The notes: generated by a model not told the origin, from the letters alone. 51,172 nucleotides of DNA from Pseudomonas sp. GM74 (GCF_000282455.1 NZ_AKJG01000159.1:1-51172), one strand, 5' to 3'; shown: positions 34,945 to 43,965, counted from the first letter of the stretch. Program-made: numbers and translations.

Positions 34945-34963
34945 TTGGTATACCATAATACGA
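34945..34963. promoter_or_regulatory. Shared operator, site 1 (LLM monooxygenase promoter)
   Basis: TTGGTATACCATAATACGA. It matches three other sites in this window (35652, 35827 and the reverse strand of 51038-51064) over TGG(T/A)ATACC(A/G)TAATA. It lies 56 bases before the monooxygenase start. Confidence 0.75.
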
Positions 34964-35002
34964 AATGTCTGCAAAACATTTCTCTGCCGGCAACCCCGGG
35001 TT

Positions 35003-35095
35003 CTGTGGGAGCGGGCTTGCCCGCGAAGGCGGAGTGTCAGGCGACATCGATGTTGAGTGTGCCGGCCTCTTCGCGAGCAAGCCCGCTCCCACAGG
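35003..35095. repeat. Family B REPIN after the flavin reductase gene
   Basis: TGTGGGAGCGGGCTTGCCCG at the left and its reverse complement at the right, with a short core. It separates the flavin reductase stop from the LLM gene's control region. Confidence 0.8.
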
Positions 35096-35118
35096 GGGAT
35101 GCGGTGATATCAGAGGGT

Positions 35119-35604
35119 TCAGGCCAGCACGGGCAGGGCACCCATCTTGCCGTGGCAATACACCAGTGGCCCGCTGCTCTGCCGGGGCACGATCAGGTTT
35201 TTCACCGCGCCGACCATGATGGCGTGGTCACCGCCTTCATATTCGCGCCACAACTCGCATTCGATGACCGCCGTGGCGTTGGCCAGAATCGGGTTGCCCA
35301 ACTCGCTGAGCGTCCACTCGATCCCCTGGGCCTTGTCCTTGCCTTTGCGCGCGAAGGCATAGGCTTCGTTCTGCTGGCCGCCGGACAACACGTGGATGGC
35401 AAAACGTTTGTTCTTGATCAACACCGGGTAGGAGTCGGAGCTGTAGTTGGGGCAGAACAGCACCAGGGCCGGGTCCATCGACAGCGAGCTGAAGGCGCTG
35501 GCGGTCAGGCCGACGATTTGCCCGTTATCATCCAGGGTGGTGATCACGGTCACTCCGGACGGGAACGAACCCATGACTTGTTTGTAGATGGCGGCATCGA
35601 TCAT
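35119..35604 (-). CDS. Flavin reductase (HpaC/RutF-like)
   Basis: A 161-aa flavin reductase-domain protein. Recognisable features are SFPSGVTVITTLD near the N-terminus, GLTASAFSSLSMDPALVLFC (flavin-binding loop) and the late GDHAIMVGAV segment. Such proteins supply FMNH2 with NAD(P)H to two-component monooxygenases; the adjacent LLM enzyme is the evident partner. The start at 35604 lies 48 bases from a copy of the shared operator. Confidence 0.88.
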   Translation of the reverse strand: MIDAAIYKQVMGSFPSGVTVITTLDDNGQIVGLTASAFSSLSMDPALVLFCPNYSSDSYPVLIKNKRFAIHVLSGGQQNEAYAFARKGKDKAQGIEWTLSELGNPILANATAVIECELWREYEGGDHAIMVGAVKNLIVPRQSSGPLVYCHGKMGALPVLA

Positions 35605-35651
35605 TGGACGGTCCTCGGGTGGTGTGACGCGTTTTTATGTGTTTGTAGGTC

Positions 35652-35674
35652 TGATGGTATACCGTAATACATCG
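35652..35674. promoter_or_regulatory. Shared operator, site 2 (flavin reductase promoter)
   Basis: GATGGTATACCGTAATACAT within 35653-35672. It aligns with site 1 with one change inside the core (CCGTAA for CCATAA). It lies about 50 bases before the reductase start. Confidence 0.72.
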
Positions 35675-35826
35675 TTTGCAAGGTCTTTTTAGGTGAACCG
35701 ATAAACGTAAGGCCTTCGTCGCAAACCCAATGATTACGGGGCTTTAAGCTGGCCAACGATGGCGCGATTCGGGCAGGATGCCGGTTCAGATGCTTGTTCA
35801 AAGACCGGATCAGTCTTGTTTAAAGC

Positions 35827-35848
35827 TTGGAATACCATAATATGGTTC
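35827..35848. promoter_or_regulatory. Shared operator, site 3 (NCS1 permease 2 promoter)
   Basis: TTGGAATACCATAATATGG. Its inner part ACCATAATATGGT is a perfect 6-1-6 palindrome. It lies about 75 bases before the permease start. Confidence 0.75.
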
Positions 35849-35920
35849 GCATCTGAGGGGCGGCCAGAGAGTCCCCCGGTTTGGCTTCATACAAAGATAA
35901 GAACAGACAAACTCGAGTTC

Positions 35921-37333
35921 ATGCACATGTCCCAGATGTCCCGGCAAGATCCGTTGATCGAGAACCATACGGTCGACTACGTTCCACTCGCAGAGCGCCA
36001 CGGGAAGGCCCGCGATCTCTTCACCCTGTGGTTCAGCACCAACATCGCGCCACTGCCCATCGTCACGGGCGCCATGGTGGTCCAGGTGTTCCACCTCAAT
36101 CTGTTCTGGGGCCTGCTGGCGATTGCCCTCGGGCACATGGTCGGCGGTGTGGTGATTGCGCTGGCATCGGCCCAGGGGCCGTGCATGGGTATTCCGCAGA
36201 TGGTGCAGAGCCGTGGTCAGTTCGGCCGCTATGGCGCGCTGCTGATCGTGTTCTTCGCGGCGTTGATCTACATCGGTTTCTTCATTTCCAACATCGTGCT
36301 GGCAGGCAAATCGATTGTCGGCATTGCGCCGTCGGTTCCGGTGCCGGCCAGCATCCTCATCGGCGCCCTCAGCGCCACGGCCATCGGGGTGATCGGTTAT
36401 CGCTTCATCCATACCCTGAACCGCATCGGCACCTGGGTGATGGGTAGCGCGTTGCTTGCCGGGTTCCTCTACATCTTCGCCCATGACCTGCCGGCGGACT
36501 TCTTCACCCGCGGCGGATTCAACCTGTCCGGCTGGCTGGCCACGGTATCGTTGGGCATCATCTGGCAGATCAGCTTCTCGCCTTACGTGTCGGACTACTC
36601 GCGCTACCTGCCGGCGGATATCGGCATCACCCGGCCATTTTTCGCCACCTACCTGGGGGCGACGCTGGGCACGATCCTGTCGTTCACCTTCGGCGCCGTG
36701 GCGGTACTGGCAACCCCGGAAGGCACCGAGGCGATGGCGGCGGTCAAGCAGTCCACCGGTTGGCTGGGGCCGATCCTGATGGTGTTGTTCCTGCTCAACA
36801 TCATCAGCCACAACGCCTTGAATCTGTATGGCGCGGTGCTGTCGATCATCACCTCGATCCAGACCTTCGCCAGCCAGTGGACACCCGGCATCAAGGTGCG
36901 CGTGGTGTTGTCGAGCATCGTGCTGGCGGGTTGCTGCGTGGTGGCGCTGGGTGCTTCGGCGAATTTCATTTCGCAGTTCATCGGCCTGATCCTGGCGCTG
37001 TTGCTGGTGCTGGTGCCATGGGCCTCGATCAACCTGATCGACTTCTACCTGATCAAGGGGCGTCGCTATGACATCGCCTCGATCTTCCGCGCTGACGGCG
37101 GTATCTACGGTCGCTTCAACCTGCACGCGATCATCGCCTACTTCATCGGCATCATCGTGCAACTGCCGTTTGCCAACACGTCGTTGTACGTCGGGCCGTA
37201 CGCCAATCTGGTGGAGGGCGCGGACTTGTCGTGGCTGGTGGGGCTGGTGGTGACGTGCCCGTTGTATTACTGCCTCGCGACGCGAAGCCAGTTGCAGGAA
37301 AGCCGTTCGGCAGCGCTCGGCTGCAGCGACTGA
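35921..37333 (+). CDS. NCS1-family permease, copy 2
   Basis: A 470-aa transporter with about 12 spans and NCS1 motifs: LFTLWFSTNIAPLPIVTG, GPCMGIPQMVQSRGQFG and SFSPYVSDYSRYLP. It is clearly homologous to the permease at 31328 but diverged. The start is either 35921 or the Met two codons later; no strong ribosome site decides. The longer frame back to 35759 crosses the operator and is rejected. It is divergent from the flavin reductase gene and shares its operator type, so it probably imports the substrate of the monooxygenase system. Confidence 0.88.
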   Translation: MHMSQMSRQDPLIENHTVDYVPLAERHGKARDLFTLWFSTNIAPLPIVTGAMVVQVFHLNLFWGLLAIALGHMVGGVVIALASAQGPCMGIPQMVQSRGQFGRYGALLIVFFAALIYIGFFISNIVLAGKSIVGIAPSVPVPASILIGALSATAIGVIGYRFIHTLNRIGTWVMGSALLAGFLYIFAHDLPADFFTRGGFNLSGWLATVSLGIIWQISFSPYVSDYSRYLPADIGITRPFFATYLGATLGTILSFTFGAVAVLATPEGTEAMAAVKQSTGWLGPILMVLFLLNIISHNALNLYGAVLSIITSIQTFASQWTPGIKVRVVLSSIVLAGCCVVALGASANFISQFIGLILALLLVLVPWASINLIDFYLIKGRRYDIASIFRADGGIYGRFNLHAIIAYFIGIIVQLPFANTSLYVGPYANLVEGADLSWLVGLVVTCPLYYCLATRSQLQESRSAALGCSD

Positions 37334-37358
37334 GGCAAAAACCTTTCGTGTTCGTCTG

Positions 37359-37387
37359 AAAATGCCCGGCGCTTTGTCGGGCATTTT
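37359..37387. terminator. Bidirectional terminator between permease 2 and GST
   Basis: AAAATGCCCG (37359-37368) and CGGGCATTTT (37378-37387) form a perfect stem with A and T flanks, serving two convergent genes. Confidence 0.85.
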
Positions 37388-37403
37388 GGTTTGTGGTGAT
37401 TGT

Positions 37404-38024
37404 TCAGCGGTTCTGGAAAGCCGCCCGGGCACGCTGCACCGACGGCCTGGCTTCAACGCTGTCGTACCAGTGCGATAGCTCTGGTAGCTGTTTCCAGTCC
37501 AGTCGATCACGGAACGCTGTGGCAATGGTGAATGCCGAAATGTCGGCCATGGAGAATTGCTGTCCGGCCATGAAGTCGTCAGTCAGAAAGCTTTCCGAGA
37601 AGGTGAGCTGTTCAATCACGCGCAGATCGATGGTTGCCGCTGCCTTGTCCTGTCCCGCCTGGTGCAGAAAAAACGCGGCATGGCTGGGGGCGATGACATC
37701 GGTCACGAAAAAGAAATAGCGGTCAATCACCCGGATACGCTCAGGTCCCGGTTGCGCCGGTGCCAGTCGTCCAGGCGCCTTGGCATCGGCGTACTGGATG
37801 ATGGCGTTGGACTGGTTGATGACCAGCACAGGCGTCGGCCCGTGATCGATCAGGGTCGGCACTTTCCCGGCCGGGTTCAGCGCCAGGAAGGCAGGTTCCA
37901 GTTGCTCGCGGGCATGAAGGTCCAACCAGCGTGCCGTGTAGGCAATACCGGCCTCTTCAAGCGCAATGGCGGCCCGTAGCGTGTTGCCGGTGTTCGCGCC
38001 GTACAGTTCGATTTGATCGTTCAT
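37404..38024 (-). CDS. Glutathione S-transferase family protein
   Basis: A 206-aa protein with the N-terminal thioredoxin-like domain (IELYGANTGNTLRAAIALEE; cis-Pro in GKVPTLID) and the helical C-terminal domain with FMAGQQFSMADISAF, the usual GST N-capping/hydrophobic staple region. The substrate is not predictable. It is convergent with permease 2 and has no obvious operon partner. Confidence 0.87.
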   Translation of the reverse strand: MNDQIELYGANTGNTLRAAIALEEAGIAYTARWLDLHAREQLEPAFLALNPAGKVPTLIDHGPTPVLVINQSNAIIQYADAKAPGRLAPAQPGPERIRVIDRYFFFVTDVIAPSHAAFFLHQAGQDKAAATIDLRVIEQLTFSESFLTDDFMAGQQFSMADISAFTIATAFRDRLDWKQLPELSHWYDSVEARPSVQRARAAFQNR

Positions 38025-38379
38025 GGGTCATTGCTCTGGTTGGGACATGCCGGCAGCCACCGAACACCGCTGATGATGTCAGTATGATGAAAATCCGCCG
38101 CACCGATATACAAAAACAGTGATCGTCCATACCCCTGCGCGACAAGCCTTATCCCTGCACGAAAACTACTTTCACCGCGTTTGATAATAGCCTCTCGAAA
38201 TGTTTTAAGAGTTTCACAAGCCAGTCAGTCAACCCTCACCTCGAACGTCCGATGCTCATGCCACTCATCGAGCGCGCCTGTTTTCGCGCCCGTGCTGAGC
38301 GCTGTTGCGTGGGCGGCAATCGGGTCCTGTCTGGCGGTGAAACCTTCAAATAACGATAAGAAACACCCAGGAGCACCTT
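38025..38379. other. Divergent promoter region, GST and porin genes
   Basis: No gene seen in about 355 bases. An AT-richer stretch (38150-38220) probably contains promoters. AGGAG lies just before the porin start. No clear dyad or shared operator was found here. Confidence 0.5.
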
Positions 38380-39705
38380 ATGTTCAAACGCGCGATTCCC
38401 ACCGCAGTCCTGCTGGCCACCAGTTCGGTGTGCGCACAGGCGGCTGACACCGCAGCCCATGGTTTTCTCGAAGACAGCAAGGCCAGTCTCTCGATGCGCA
38501 CCCTGTATTTCAACAGCGACAATCGTGATGGCAGCGCGGCCCCTTCGAAAACCGAAGAGGCGGCCCAGGGTTTCGTGTTGCGCTATGAATCCGGGTTTAC
38601 CCAGGGCGCGGTGGGGTTCGGGCTCGATGCCCAGGCGTTGCTCGGCATCACGCTGGACAGCGGAGCGGGGCGCCACGTCGGTAGTGGCATGATTCCTTCC
38701 GACGGCGACGGCGCGGCCCCCGCCTGGAGCAGCTTCGGTCCTACGGCGAAGATGCGCCTGGCCAGGACTGAATTTCGCTACGGCACCTTGCTGCCGAAAT
38801 TGCCGATCCTTCTGGCGAACGATGCCCGTGTGTTGCCGCAATCGTTTACCGGCGCGCAGGTCACCTCGAACGACATCGATGGCCTGACGTTGACCGGCGG
38901 TGTGCTGGAGCACGCGGTAGGGCGCGCCTCGACGGACCGCACAGGCTTGTCGGTCGCCGGCAGCACACAGGACAGCAACAAGTTCTACTACGCCGGCGGT
39001 GACTACAACCTCACCAGGAACCTGAAGACTCAGTATTACTTCGCGCAGCTGGAGGATTTCTACAACCAGCACTTCCTCGGCCTGACGCACATCCTGTCCA
39101 TCGACAGCGCAAGCTCACTGACCACCGACCTGCGCTACTTCCGCACCACGTCGAGCGGTGCCAACAGCTCCGCCACCGGCCGCGCGCAAGGCTATCGGGT
39201 ATCGGGCTACACCGGCGACAACGACGGTGAAATCGACAACAGCACCTGGTCTGCGATGGTCACCTACACCCATGGTGGGCACGCGGTGTCGGTGGGGCAT
39301 CAACGGGTGGGCGACGGCAGCAACTTCGTCCAGCCCAACCAGGGCAGCCTGGTGGACAAGGGGGCGGGCGGCGGCAGCGTCTACCTGCCCACCGACAAGA
39401 TGATCCAGAACTTTGCCCGGGCCGGCGAACAGACGAATTTCGGGCAGTACACCTACGACTTCGCGCCCCTGGGCGTGCCGGGCCTGAAAGCCTCGATCGT
39501 GTATCTGAAGGGCACGGACATCAAGGCGCAAAACGCCAGTGACCAGTCTGAGTGGGAGCGCGACATGACCCTGGACTACGTGTTGCAGTCGGGCACGTTC
39601 AAGGGGGTGGGGTTCACACTGCGTAACGCCAAGTCCAATACCGATGCCGGGCGCAACGTGGATCAGAACCGGTTCATCATCAATTACACCTTGTCGTTAT
39701 TGTAA
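38380..39705 (+). CDS. OprD-family outer-membrane porin
   Basis: A 441-aa porin with a signal peptide (about 1-22, ending CAQAA) and GFLEDSKASLSMRTLYFNSD, the hallmark start of mature OprD-family proteins. Alternating beta strands follow (TEFRYGTLLPKLPIL..., KFYYAGGDYNLTRNLKTQYY), ending in a short beta strand with NYTLSLL. OprD members carry basic amino acids, aromatic acids or similar small anions; the substrate is not fixed. Many benzoate or heterocycle loci include one. Confidence 0.9.
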   Translation: MFKRAIPTAVLLATSSVCAQAADTAAHGFLEDSKASLSMRTLYFNSDNRDGSAAPSKTEEAAQGFVLRYESGFTQGAVGFGLDAQALLGITLDSGAGRHVGSGMIPSDGDGAAPAWSSFGPTAKMRLARTEFRYGTLLPKLPILLANDARVLPQSFTGAQVTSNDIDGLTLTGGVLEHAVGRASTDRTGLSVAGSTQDSNKFYYAGGDYNLTRNLKTQYYFAQLEDFYNQHFLGLTHILSIDSASSLTTDLRYFRTTSSGANSSATGRAQGYRVSGYTGDNDGEIDNSTWSAMVTYTHGGHAVSVGHQRVGDGSNFVQPNQGSLVDKGAGGGSVYLPTDKMIQNFARAGEQTNFGQYTYDFAPLGVPGLKASIVYLKGTDIKAQNASDQSEWERDMTLDYVLQSGTFKGVGFTLRNAKSNTDAGRNVDQNRFIINYTLSLL

Positions 39706-39716
39706 TCACGCCCCCC

Positions 39717-39823
39717 CTGTGGGAGCGGGCTTGCCCGCGAAGAGGCCGGCACATTCAGTATCGATGTGACCTGACATACCGCTTTCGCGAACAAGTCGGA
39801 TCGCCGCACCGCCACTCCCACAA
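39717..39823. repeat. Family B REPIN with variant right arm
   Basis: The simple left arm TGTGGGAGCGGGCTTGCCCG is paired with a right arm containing GTCGGATCGCCGCACC and ending CCACTCCCACA. It lies between the convergent porin and lipoprotein genes. Confidence 0.78.
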
Positions 39824-39834
39824 AAATCGATTTG

Positions 39835-41400
39835 TCAGGGTTGCCCGGTTGTTGCATTCACGCCCTTGTCCCAAAGCGCGACCAAGCCACCGAAAGTCCC
39901 GACATAGGCCGTGCCATCCGGCGCCAGCGTGATCGGCGACCAGTTGTTGTCGAAGGCCTGGCCGACCCCGCTCAGCGTCTTGAATCGGGTCTGGCCGCTG
40001 TCGAAATCCAGCGCCATCAGGTACCAGGCGTTCTCGCCGTCGGGCTGCGGCTCGAAGGTGTAGAAGTACAACAGGCCGTTGCTCACCGAGAGTTTGGGGA
40101 CCACCGAAGGCGAACGTTCCTTCGATTCCCAGATCCGGTCGCAGCCCGACTCATCGGTGCGGATGTCGATACGGCTGATACCGCCGTGCACGGCCTGCCA
40201 GTCCTTCTGCGCGAAGGCGCTGGTGTAGCCGGCGTTGTTCTCGAGGATGATCGAGCGTCCCCAGCCGATGGCCGAGTTGTCGGTGGCCGAGGCATTGTTG
40301 TCGAACACCGGTAGCTTGCAGATCAGACGATTGCCGGCGTAATCCTGTTCGCGACGGTAGACCAGCAGGTTGATGCGCCCGTCGCTGTTGTCGGTGATGG
40401 TGACGTAGCGCTCGCCCAGCAGGGTCGGCGTAGTGCCGCTGCCCTGATTGATCGCCCCGACCTTGCGTCCGGTGCCACGGTCGTACACCTCGCGCCAGCC
40501 TTGCACGGGCTTGCCATCGGCATCGGCGGCGAAGCGGTACATGGCGTGATCGGACACCAGATAAACGCCGTCGGCCGCCACCGACATGCCGTTCTGGATC
40601 TCTTCGTTGGCCAGTTGAATGCCCTGGACCTTGCCGGTGTCGGGGTTCAGGGTGCCGATGCGGCCGCGTCGGGTGATCCACCAGATCAAGCCCTGGTGAT
40701 CAGGCATAACTCCGGTGACAGGGTCGCATTCGCCCTTGGGAAACCAGGAAGCAGGGCGCACACAATCGTGGGGAACCTTGTCGCTCAGGTCCCAATTGTC
40801 GACCTCCTTGAACGACCACGCACCGGATTGATCCTGACGATGCACGACGCGCTGGATGTGCTGCTCGGCATCGGCGATGACCACGCGATTCTGCTCGTCG
40901 ACATAGAAATAGGCGCCGGAGGTGTCCGCCATGATCTTGTCCGGGTCCAGGGTAATCAGCGCGTGGAAAGTCGAAGGACGCGGCGGCAGCGGGTAGCGGG
41001 CCAGCAGTTCGAGGGTGCGCGGTTCGAGCAGTTGCAGTTCGAACTGCATCAGGTTGGCGCACAGCACCACCAGGCGGCCCTGTTGATCGAAGGTATGAAT
41101 CGGGCACATGCCGCCAGGCTTGCGACTGCCGTCACGGCTGCTCACTTGCATGTCACCGCCCAACGGACCGGGGCCGGGGTGCGTGTCGGAGCTGTAGCCA
41201 TCGGCATGCATGTAACTGCTGCCGTTGCTGGCCATGAACGGGTTGGCGGGCACGGCGCCGCTCAGCGGTCGGGGGACAGTGGCGCTGCCGATCAATGCAG
41301 TGGCATTGCCCGTGCTGGCCAGCGGTTGTGGTTCATAGGGTTCGGAACAGGCACTGAGCAGGCCGAGCAGGGGCAGGGCAAGCAGGAGTGGAGCACGCAT
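39835..41400 (-). CDS. Predicted lipoprotein with beta-propeller-like repeats
   Basis: A 521-aa protein with lipobox LLSAC (Cys18). The mature part shows repeated short strand motifs typical of propellers, such as GLIWWITRRGRIGTLNPDTG, GVYLVSDHAMYRFAAD and GTAYVGTFGGLVALWDKG. This resembles PQQ-like or SMP-30-like folds, though no metal or PQQ site is apparent. GAGG lies before the ATG at 41400. It may be an outer-membrane-anchored enzyme or scaffold; its function is unknown. Confidence 0.7.
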   Translation of the reverse strand: MRAPLLLALPLLGLLSACSEPYEPQPLASTGNATALIGSATVPRPLSGAVPANPFMASNGSSYMHADGYSSDTHPGPGPLGGDMQVSSRDGSRKPGGMCPIHTFDQQGRLVVLCANLMQFELQLLEPRTLELLARYPLPPRPSTFHALITLDPDKIMADTSGAYFYVDEQNRVVIADAEQHIQRVVHRQDQSGAWSFKEVDNWDLSDKVPHDCVRPASWFPKGECDPVTGVMPDHQGLIWWITRRGRIGTLNPDTGKVQGIQLANEEIQNGMSVAADGVYLVSDHAMYRFAADADGKPVQGWREVYDRGTGRKVGAINQGSGTTPTLLGERYVTITDNSDGRINLLVYRREQDYAGNRLICKLPVFDNNASATDNSAIGWGRSIILENNAGYTSAFAQKDWQAVHGGISRIDIRTDESGCDRIWESKERSPSVVPKLSVSNGLLYFYTFEPQPDGENAWYLMALDFDSGQTRFKTLSGVGQAFDNNWSPITLAPDGTAYVGTFGGLVALWDKGVNATTGQP

Positions 41401-41534
41401 CGAAGCCTCGCGATCTTGTTATTGGTGTGATGCGCAATAAGCAGCAAGGAGGCTGCCCGGGCATCGGCTGTTTGGACTAACCCTCGGTGAAAGGCCTCGC
41501 GCCGCTGATCAAATCGGACACCTATTTTGGCCAT
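41292..41534 (-). CDS. Possible 80-aa upstream ORF overlapping the lipoprotein gene
   Basis: An ATG at 41534 is preceded by AAAAGGAGATCGC, the best ribosome site in this intergenic region. It opens MAKIGVRFDQRREAFHRG... The frame runs on past the lipoprotein start in another frame and ends at 41292. The first ~45 codons look plausible; the rest reads as an out-of-frame overlap. It could be a short real gene with altered end, a leader, or chance. Confidence 0.25.
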   Translation of the reverse strand: MAKIGVRFDQRREAFHRGLVQTADARAASLLLIAHHTNNKIARLRCVLHSCLPCPCSACSVPVPNPMNHNRWPARAMPLH

Positions 41535-41734
41535 TGCGATCTCCTTTTGGCCTGCCTCACGCTGTGAACCGGCGACGCCGTCAGCAAGAATCAGACGCGG
41601 GTGGCTGAGTCGGCAACCCAAGTTGAAACCACAACCAGACGCTTCAATTCCTTGCCCTTGGCTATTTTCAAGGCCGCTGCCGTGTACAGAACATAAAAAC
41701 CATCGAACTCACGCCACACTTGGGGAAACGATCC
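41535..41734. other. Upstream region of the PotF-like gene
   Basis: No gene is seen. GGGGAAAC lies before the PotF-like start. No copy of the shared TGGTATACC operator was found, so this gene is probably outside that regulon. Confidence 0.45.
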
Positions 41735-42835
41735 ATGGACTCAATGAAACGAATACTGGGCGCCACCGTTTGCGGACTGTCGCTGCTGGCCAGCGCGGTG
41801 CACGCCGAACAGCGCGAATTGCGGGTGTACAACTGGGCGGACTACATACTGCCGTCCGTGCCCAAGGATTTCGCAAAAGACACCGGGATCAATGTGACCT
41901 GGGACACCTTCGACACCAACGAGTCCCTGGAAGCCAAGCTGCTGACCGGCAACTCGGGCTACGACCTGGTGGTGCCGTCGAACCAGTTCATCGAAACCCA
42001 GATCAAGGCGGGCGTGTTCCAGAAGCTCGACAAGTCCAGACTGCCTAACTGGTCGCACCAGGATCCTGCGTTGCTCAAGCTGCTGGACAAGAACGACCCG
42101 GGCAACCAGTACGGCGTGCCCTACATGTACGGCACCGTGCTGATTGGCTTCAACCCGGCCAAGGTCAAGGCGGCGCTGGGCGAGAATGCGCCGGTGGACA
42201 GCTGGGACCTGGTGTTCAAGCCCGAGAACATGGAGAAGCTCAAGGCCTGTGGCGTCGCCATGCTCGACTCGCCGTCGGAGATCCTGCCGCTGGCCCTGCA
42301 TTACCTGGGGCTGGACCCGAACAGCCAGAATCCCGATGACTACGAAAAAGCCAAGGCGCTGATGCTCAAGGTTCGCCCTTACGTCACTTACTTCAACTCC
42401 GCCAAATACATGACCGACATCGCCAACGGCGATATCTGCGTGGCCATCGGTTACTCCGGCAGCTTCTATCAATTCGGCAATCGCGCCAAAGAAGCGGGCA
42501 ACGGCGTGGTCGTCGACTGGCGCCTGCCGAAAGAGGGCGCGCCGATCTGGTTCGACACCTTCGCCATTCCGAAAAGCGCGAAGAACGTCGCCGAGGCCCA
42601 CGAATTCCTCAACGACCTGCTGGACCCGAAAGTCATCGCGCCGATCAGCGACTTCCTCGGTTACCCGAATGCCAACAAGGACTCGCTGGCGCTGATCGAC
42701 AAGAACATCACCGGCAACCCGAACCTGACACCGACCAGCGAGGCATTGAAGACGCTGTACGTCGTGCAGCCATTGCCGCAAAAGCTCGAGCGGGTGCGCA
42801 CCCGGGTGTGGACCAGCATCAAGTCCGATCAGTAA
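41735..42835 (+). CDS. PotF-like periplasmic polyamine-binding protein
   Basis: A 366-aa binding protein with a signal peptide (about 1-25, ending SAVHA) and then LRVYNWADYILPSVPKDF, the typical PotF/SpuD start. Further family pieces are TNESLEAKLLTGNSGYDLVVPS, QYGVPYMYGTVLIG and AIGYSGSFYQF. It should bind putrescine or a related amine. No permease or ATPase genes adjoin it, so it probably serves a transporter encoded elsewhere. The start could also be three codons later. Confidence 0.88.
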   Translation: MDSMKRILGATVCGLSLLASAVHAEQRELRVYNWADYILPSVPKDFAKDTGINVTWDTFDTNESLEAKLLTGNSGYDLVVPSNQFIETQIKAGVFQKLDKSRLPNWSHQDPALLKLLDKNDPGNQYGVPYMYGTVLIGFNPAKVKAALGENAPVDSWDLVFKPENMEKLKACGVAMLDSPSEILPLALHYLGLDPNSQNPDDYEKAKALMLKVRPYVTYFNSAKYMTDIANGDICVAIGYSGSFYQFGNRAKEAGNGVVVDWRLPKEGAPIWFDTFAIPKSAKNVAEAHEFLNDLLDPKVIAPISDFLGYPNANKDSLALIDKNITGNPNLTPTSEALKTLYVVQPLPQKLERVRTRVWTSIKSDQ

Positions 42836-42894
42836 CACCGGGAAATTGTGTGAGATATCTGTGGGGGTACAGATTTTGTGTACACCCATGGCCC

Positions 42895-43070
42895 TGTGGG
42901 AGCGGCGGTGCGGCGATCCGACTTGCTCGCGAAGGCGGAGTGTCAGTCAATGCAGGTGTCGACTGATCCACCGCCATCGCGAGCAAGCTCGCTCCCACAG
43001 GTTTTTGTGTCGAGCACAGGTTTTGTGCGCACCCATGACCCTGTGGGAGCGGGCTTGCCCGCGATGGCTG
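42895..43070. repeat. Family B REPIN plus an extra single arm
   Basis: A variant left arm (TGTGGGAGCGGCGGTGCGG...) and a simple right arm make one inverted pair at about 42895-43000. A further simple arm follows at 43041-43066. They fill the space between the PotF-like gene and the convergent AraC gene. Confidence 0.78.
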
Positions 43071-43103
43071 ACTGACAGGCAACAAAGATGGAAGGTGCTG
43101 TGA

Positions 43104-43904
43104 TTAGCGGAAGAACTCCCCCGGCGTTTCGCCGAACTGCTGGCGGAAGGCCGCGATAAACGCCGAGGTCGAGTCGTAGCCACAAGCCAACGCGACGTCG
43201 GTTACTCGCTCACCCTGTTCCAGTGGCGTCAGGGCACCAAGTAAACGCAAGCGCTGGCGCCAGGCGCGAAAAGTCAGGCCGGTGTCGCGCAGAAACAGGC
43301 GACTGAGGGTTTTCTCGGTGACGCCGAATTGCTCGCTCCAGTGGCTGAGCGTGGTCTGTTGCTCCGGGTGTGACTCCAGGCTTTGGGCGATTTGCCGCAA
43401 TCGGCTGTCCTGGGGCAGGGGTAGCATCAAATCGATCTGCGGCGCCTGCGCCAACTGATCCAGAATCACCTGGGCCAACCGGCCGTGCGGACCGTTCTGA
43501 TCGTATTCCACCGGTATCTGACTGAAGGCACGGATCAATTCGCGCAACAAATCGCTGACCCCCAACACATGACAGCCCGGCGGCGCCCACGTCGAGACAC
43601 TGCAATCGATGTACAGGCTGCGCATTTCCGTGCGCGGCGAACTGAACACCCGGTGCGGCATGCCCGCTGGAATCCACACAGCACGCTCCGGCGGGGCGAC
43701 GAAACGACCGACGCCGGTCTGAATTTCGAGCACGCCCGCAATCGCGTAGGAAAGCTGCACCCACGGATGGCTGTGACGCCGGGTCAGGGCGCGATTGGGC
43801 AGCGATTCGGTACGGCCATAGAGCGGTCGTGGCAGGCTGGACAGCCCGGGAATACTGCGTCGAACACTCTTGTCATGTCCTTTAGGCGGCATCAGCTGGC
43901 TCAT
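43104..43904 (-). CDS. AraC-family regulator with cupin N-terminus
   Basis: A 266-aa regulator. The N-terminal AraC-type cupin (about 35-120; RRHSHPWVQLSYAIAGVLEI, RAVWIPAGMPHRV) is followed by a C-terminal AraC domain with two helix-turn-helix motifs (LSHWSEQFGVTEKTLSRLFL and VTDVALACGYDSTSAFIAAF). The start at 43904 is chosen; the frame runs open much farther back over the divergent gene. It is divergent from the BASS transporter gene by 61 bases and probably controls it. Confidence 0.85.
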   Translation of the reverse strand: MSQLMPPKGHDKSVRRSIPGLSSLPRPLYGRTESLPNRALTRRHSHPWVQLSYAIAGVLEIQTGVGRFVAPPERAVWIPAGMPHRVFSSPRTEMRSLYIDCSVSTWAPPGCHVLGVSDLLRELIRAFSQIPVEYDQNGPHGRLAQVILDQLAQAPQIDLMLPLPQDSRLRQIAQSLESHPEQQTTLSHWSEQFGVTEKTLSRLFLRDTGLTFRAWRQRLRLLGALTPLEQGERVTDVALACGYDSTSAFIAAFRQQFGETPGEFFR

Positions 43905-43965
43905 CGGCGTTAGTCGGTAATTCCCGGTCACGTTAGAGTCGCTTTCACGTACTGGCAACCCCCGG

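Noticed and set aside
14430..43070. Repeated inverted elements as a possible CRISPR array
   Set aside because: Copies are scattered singly or in pairs kilobases apart, with no regular short spacers and no cas genes; they are REP/REPIN-type elements.
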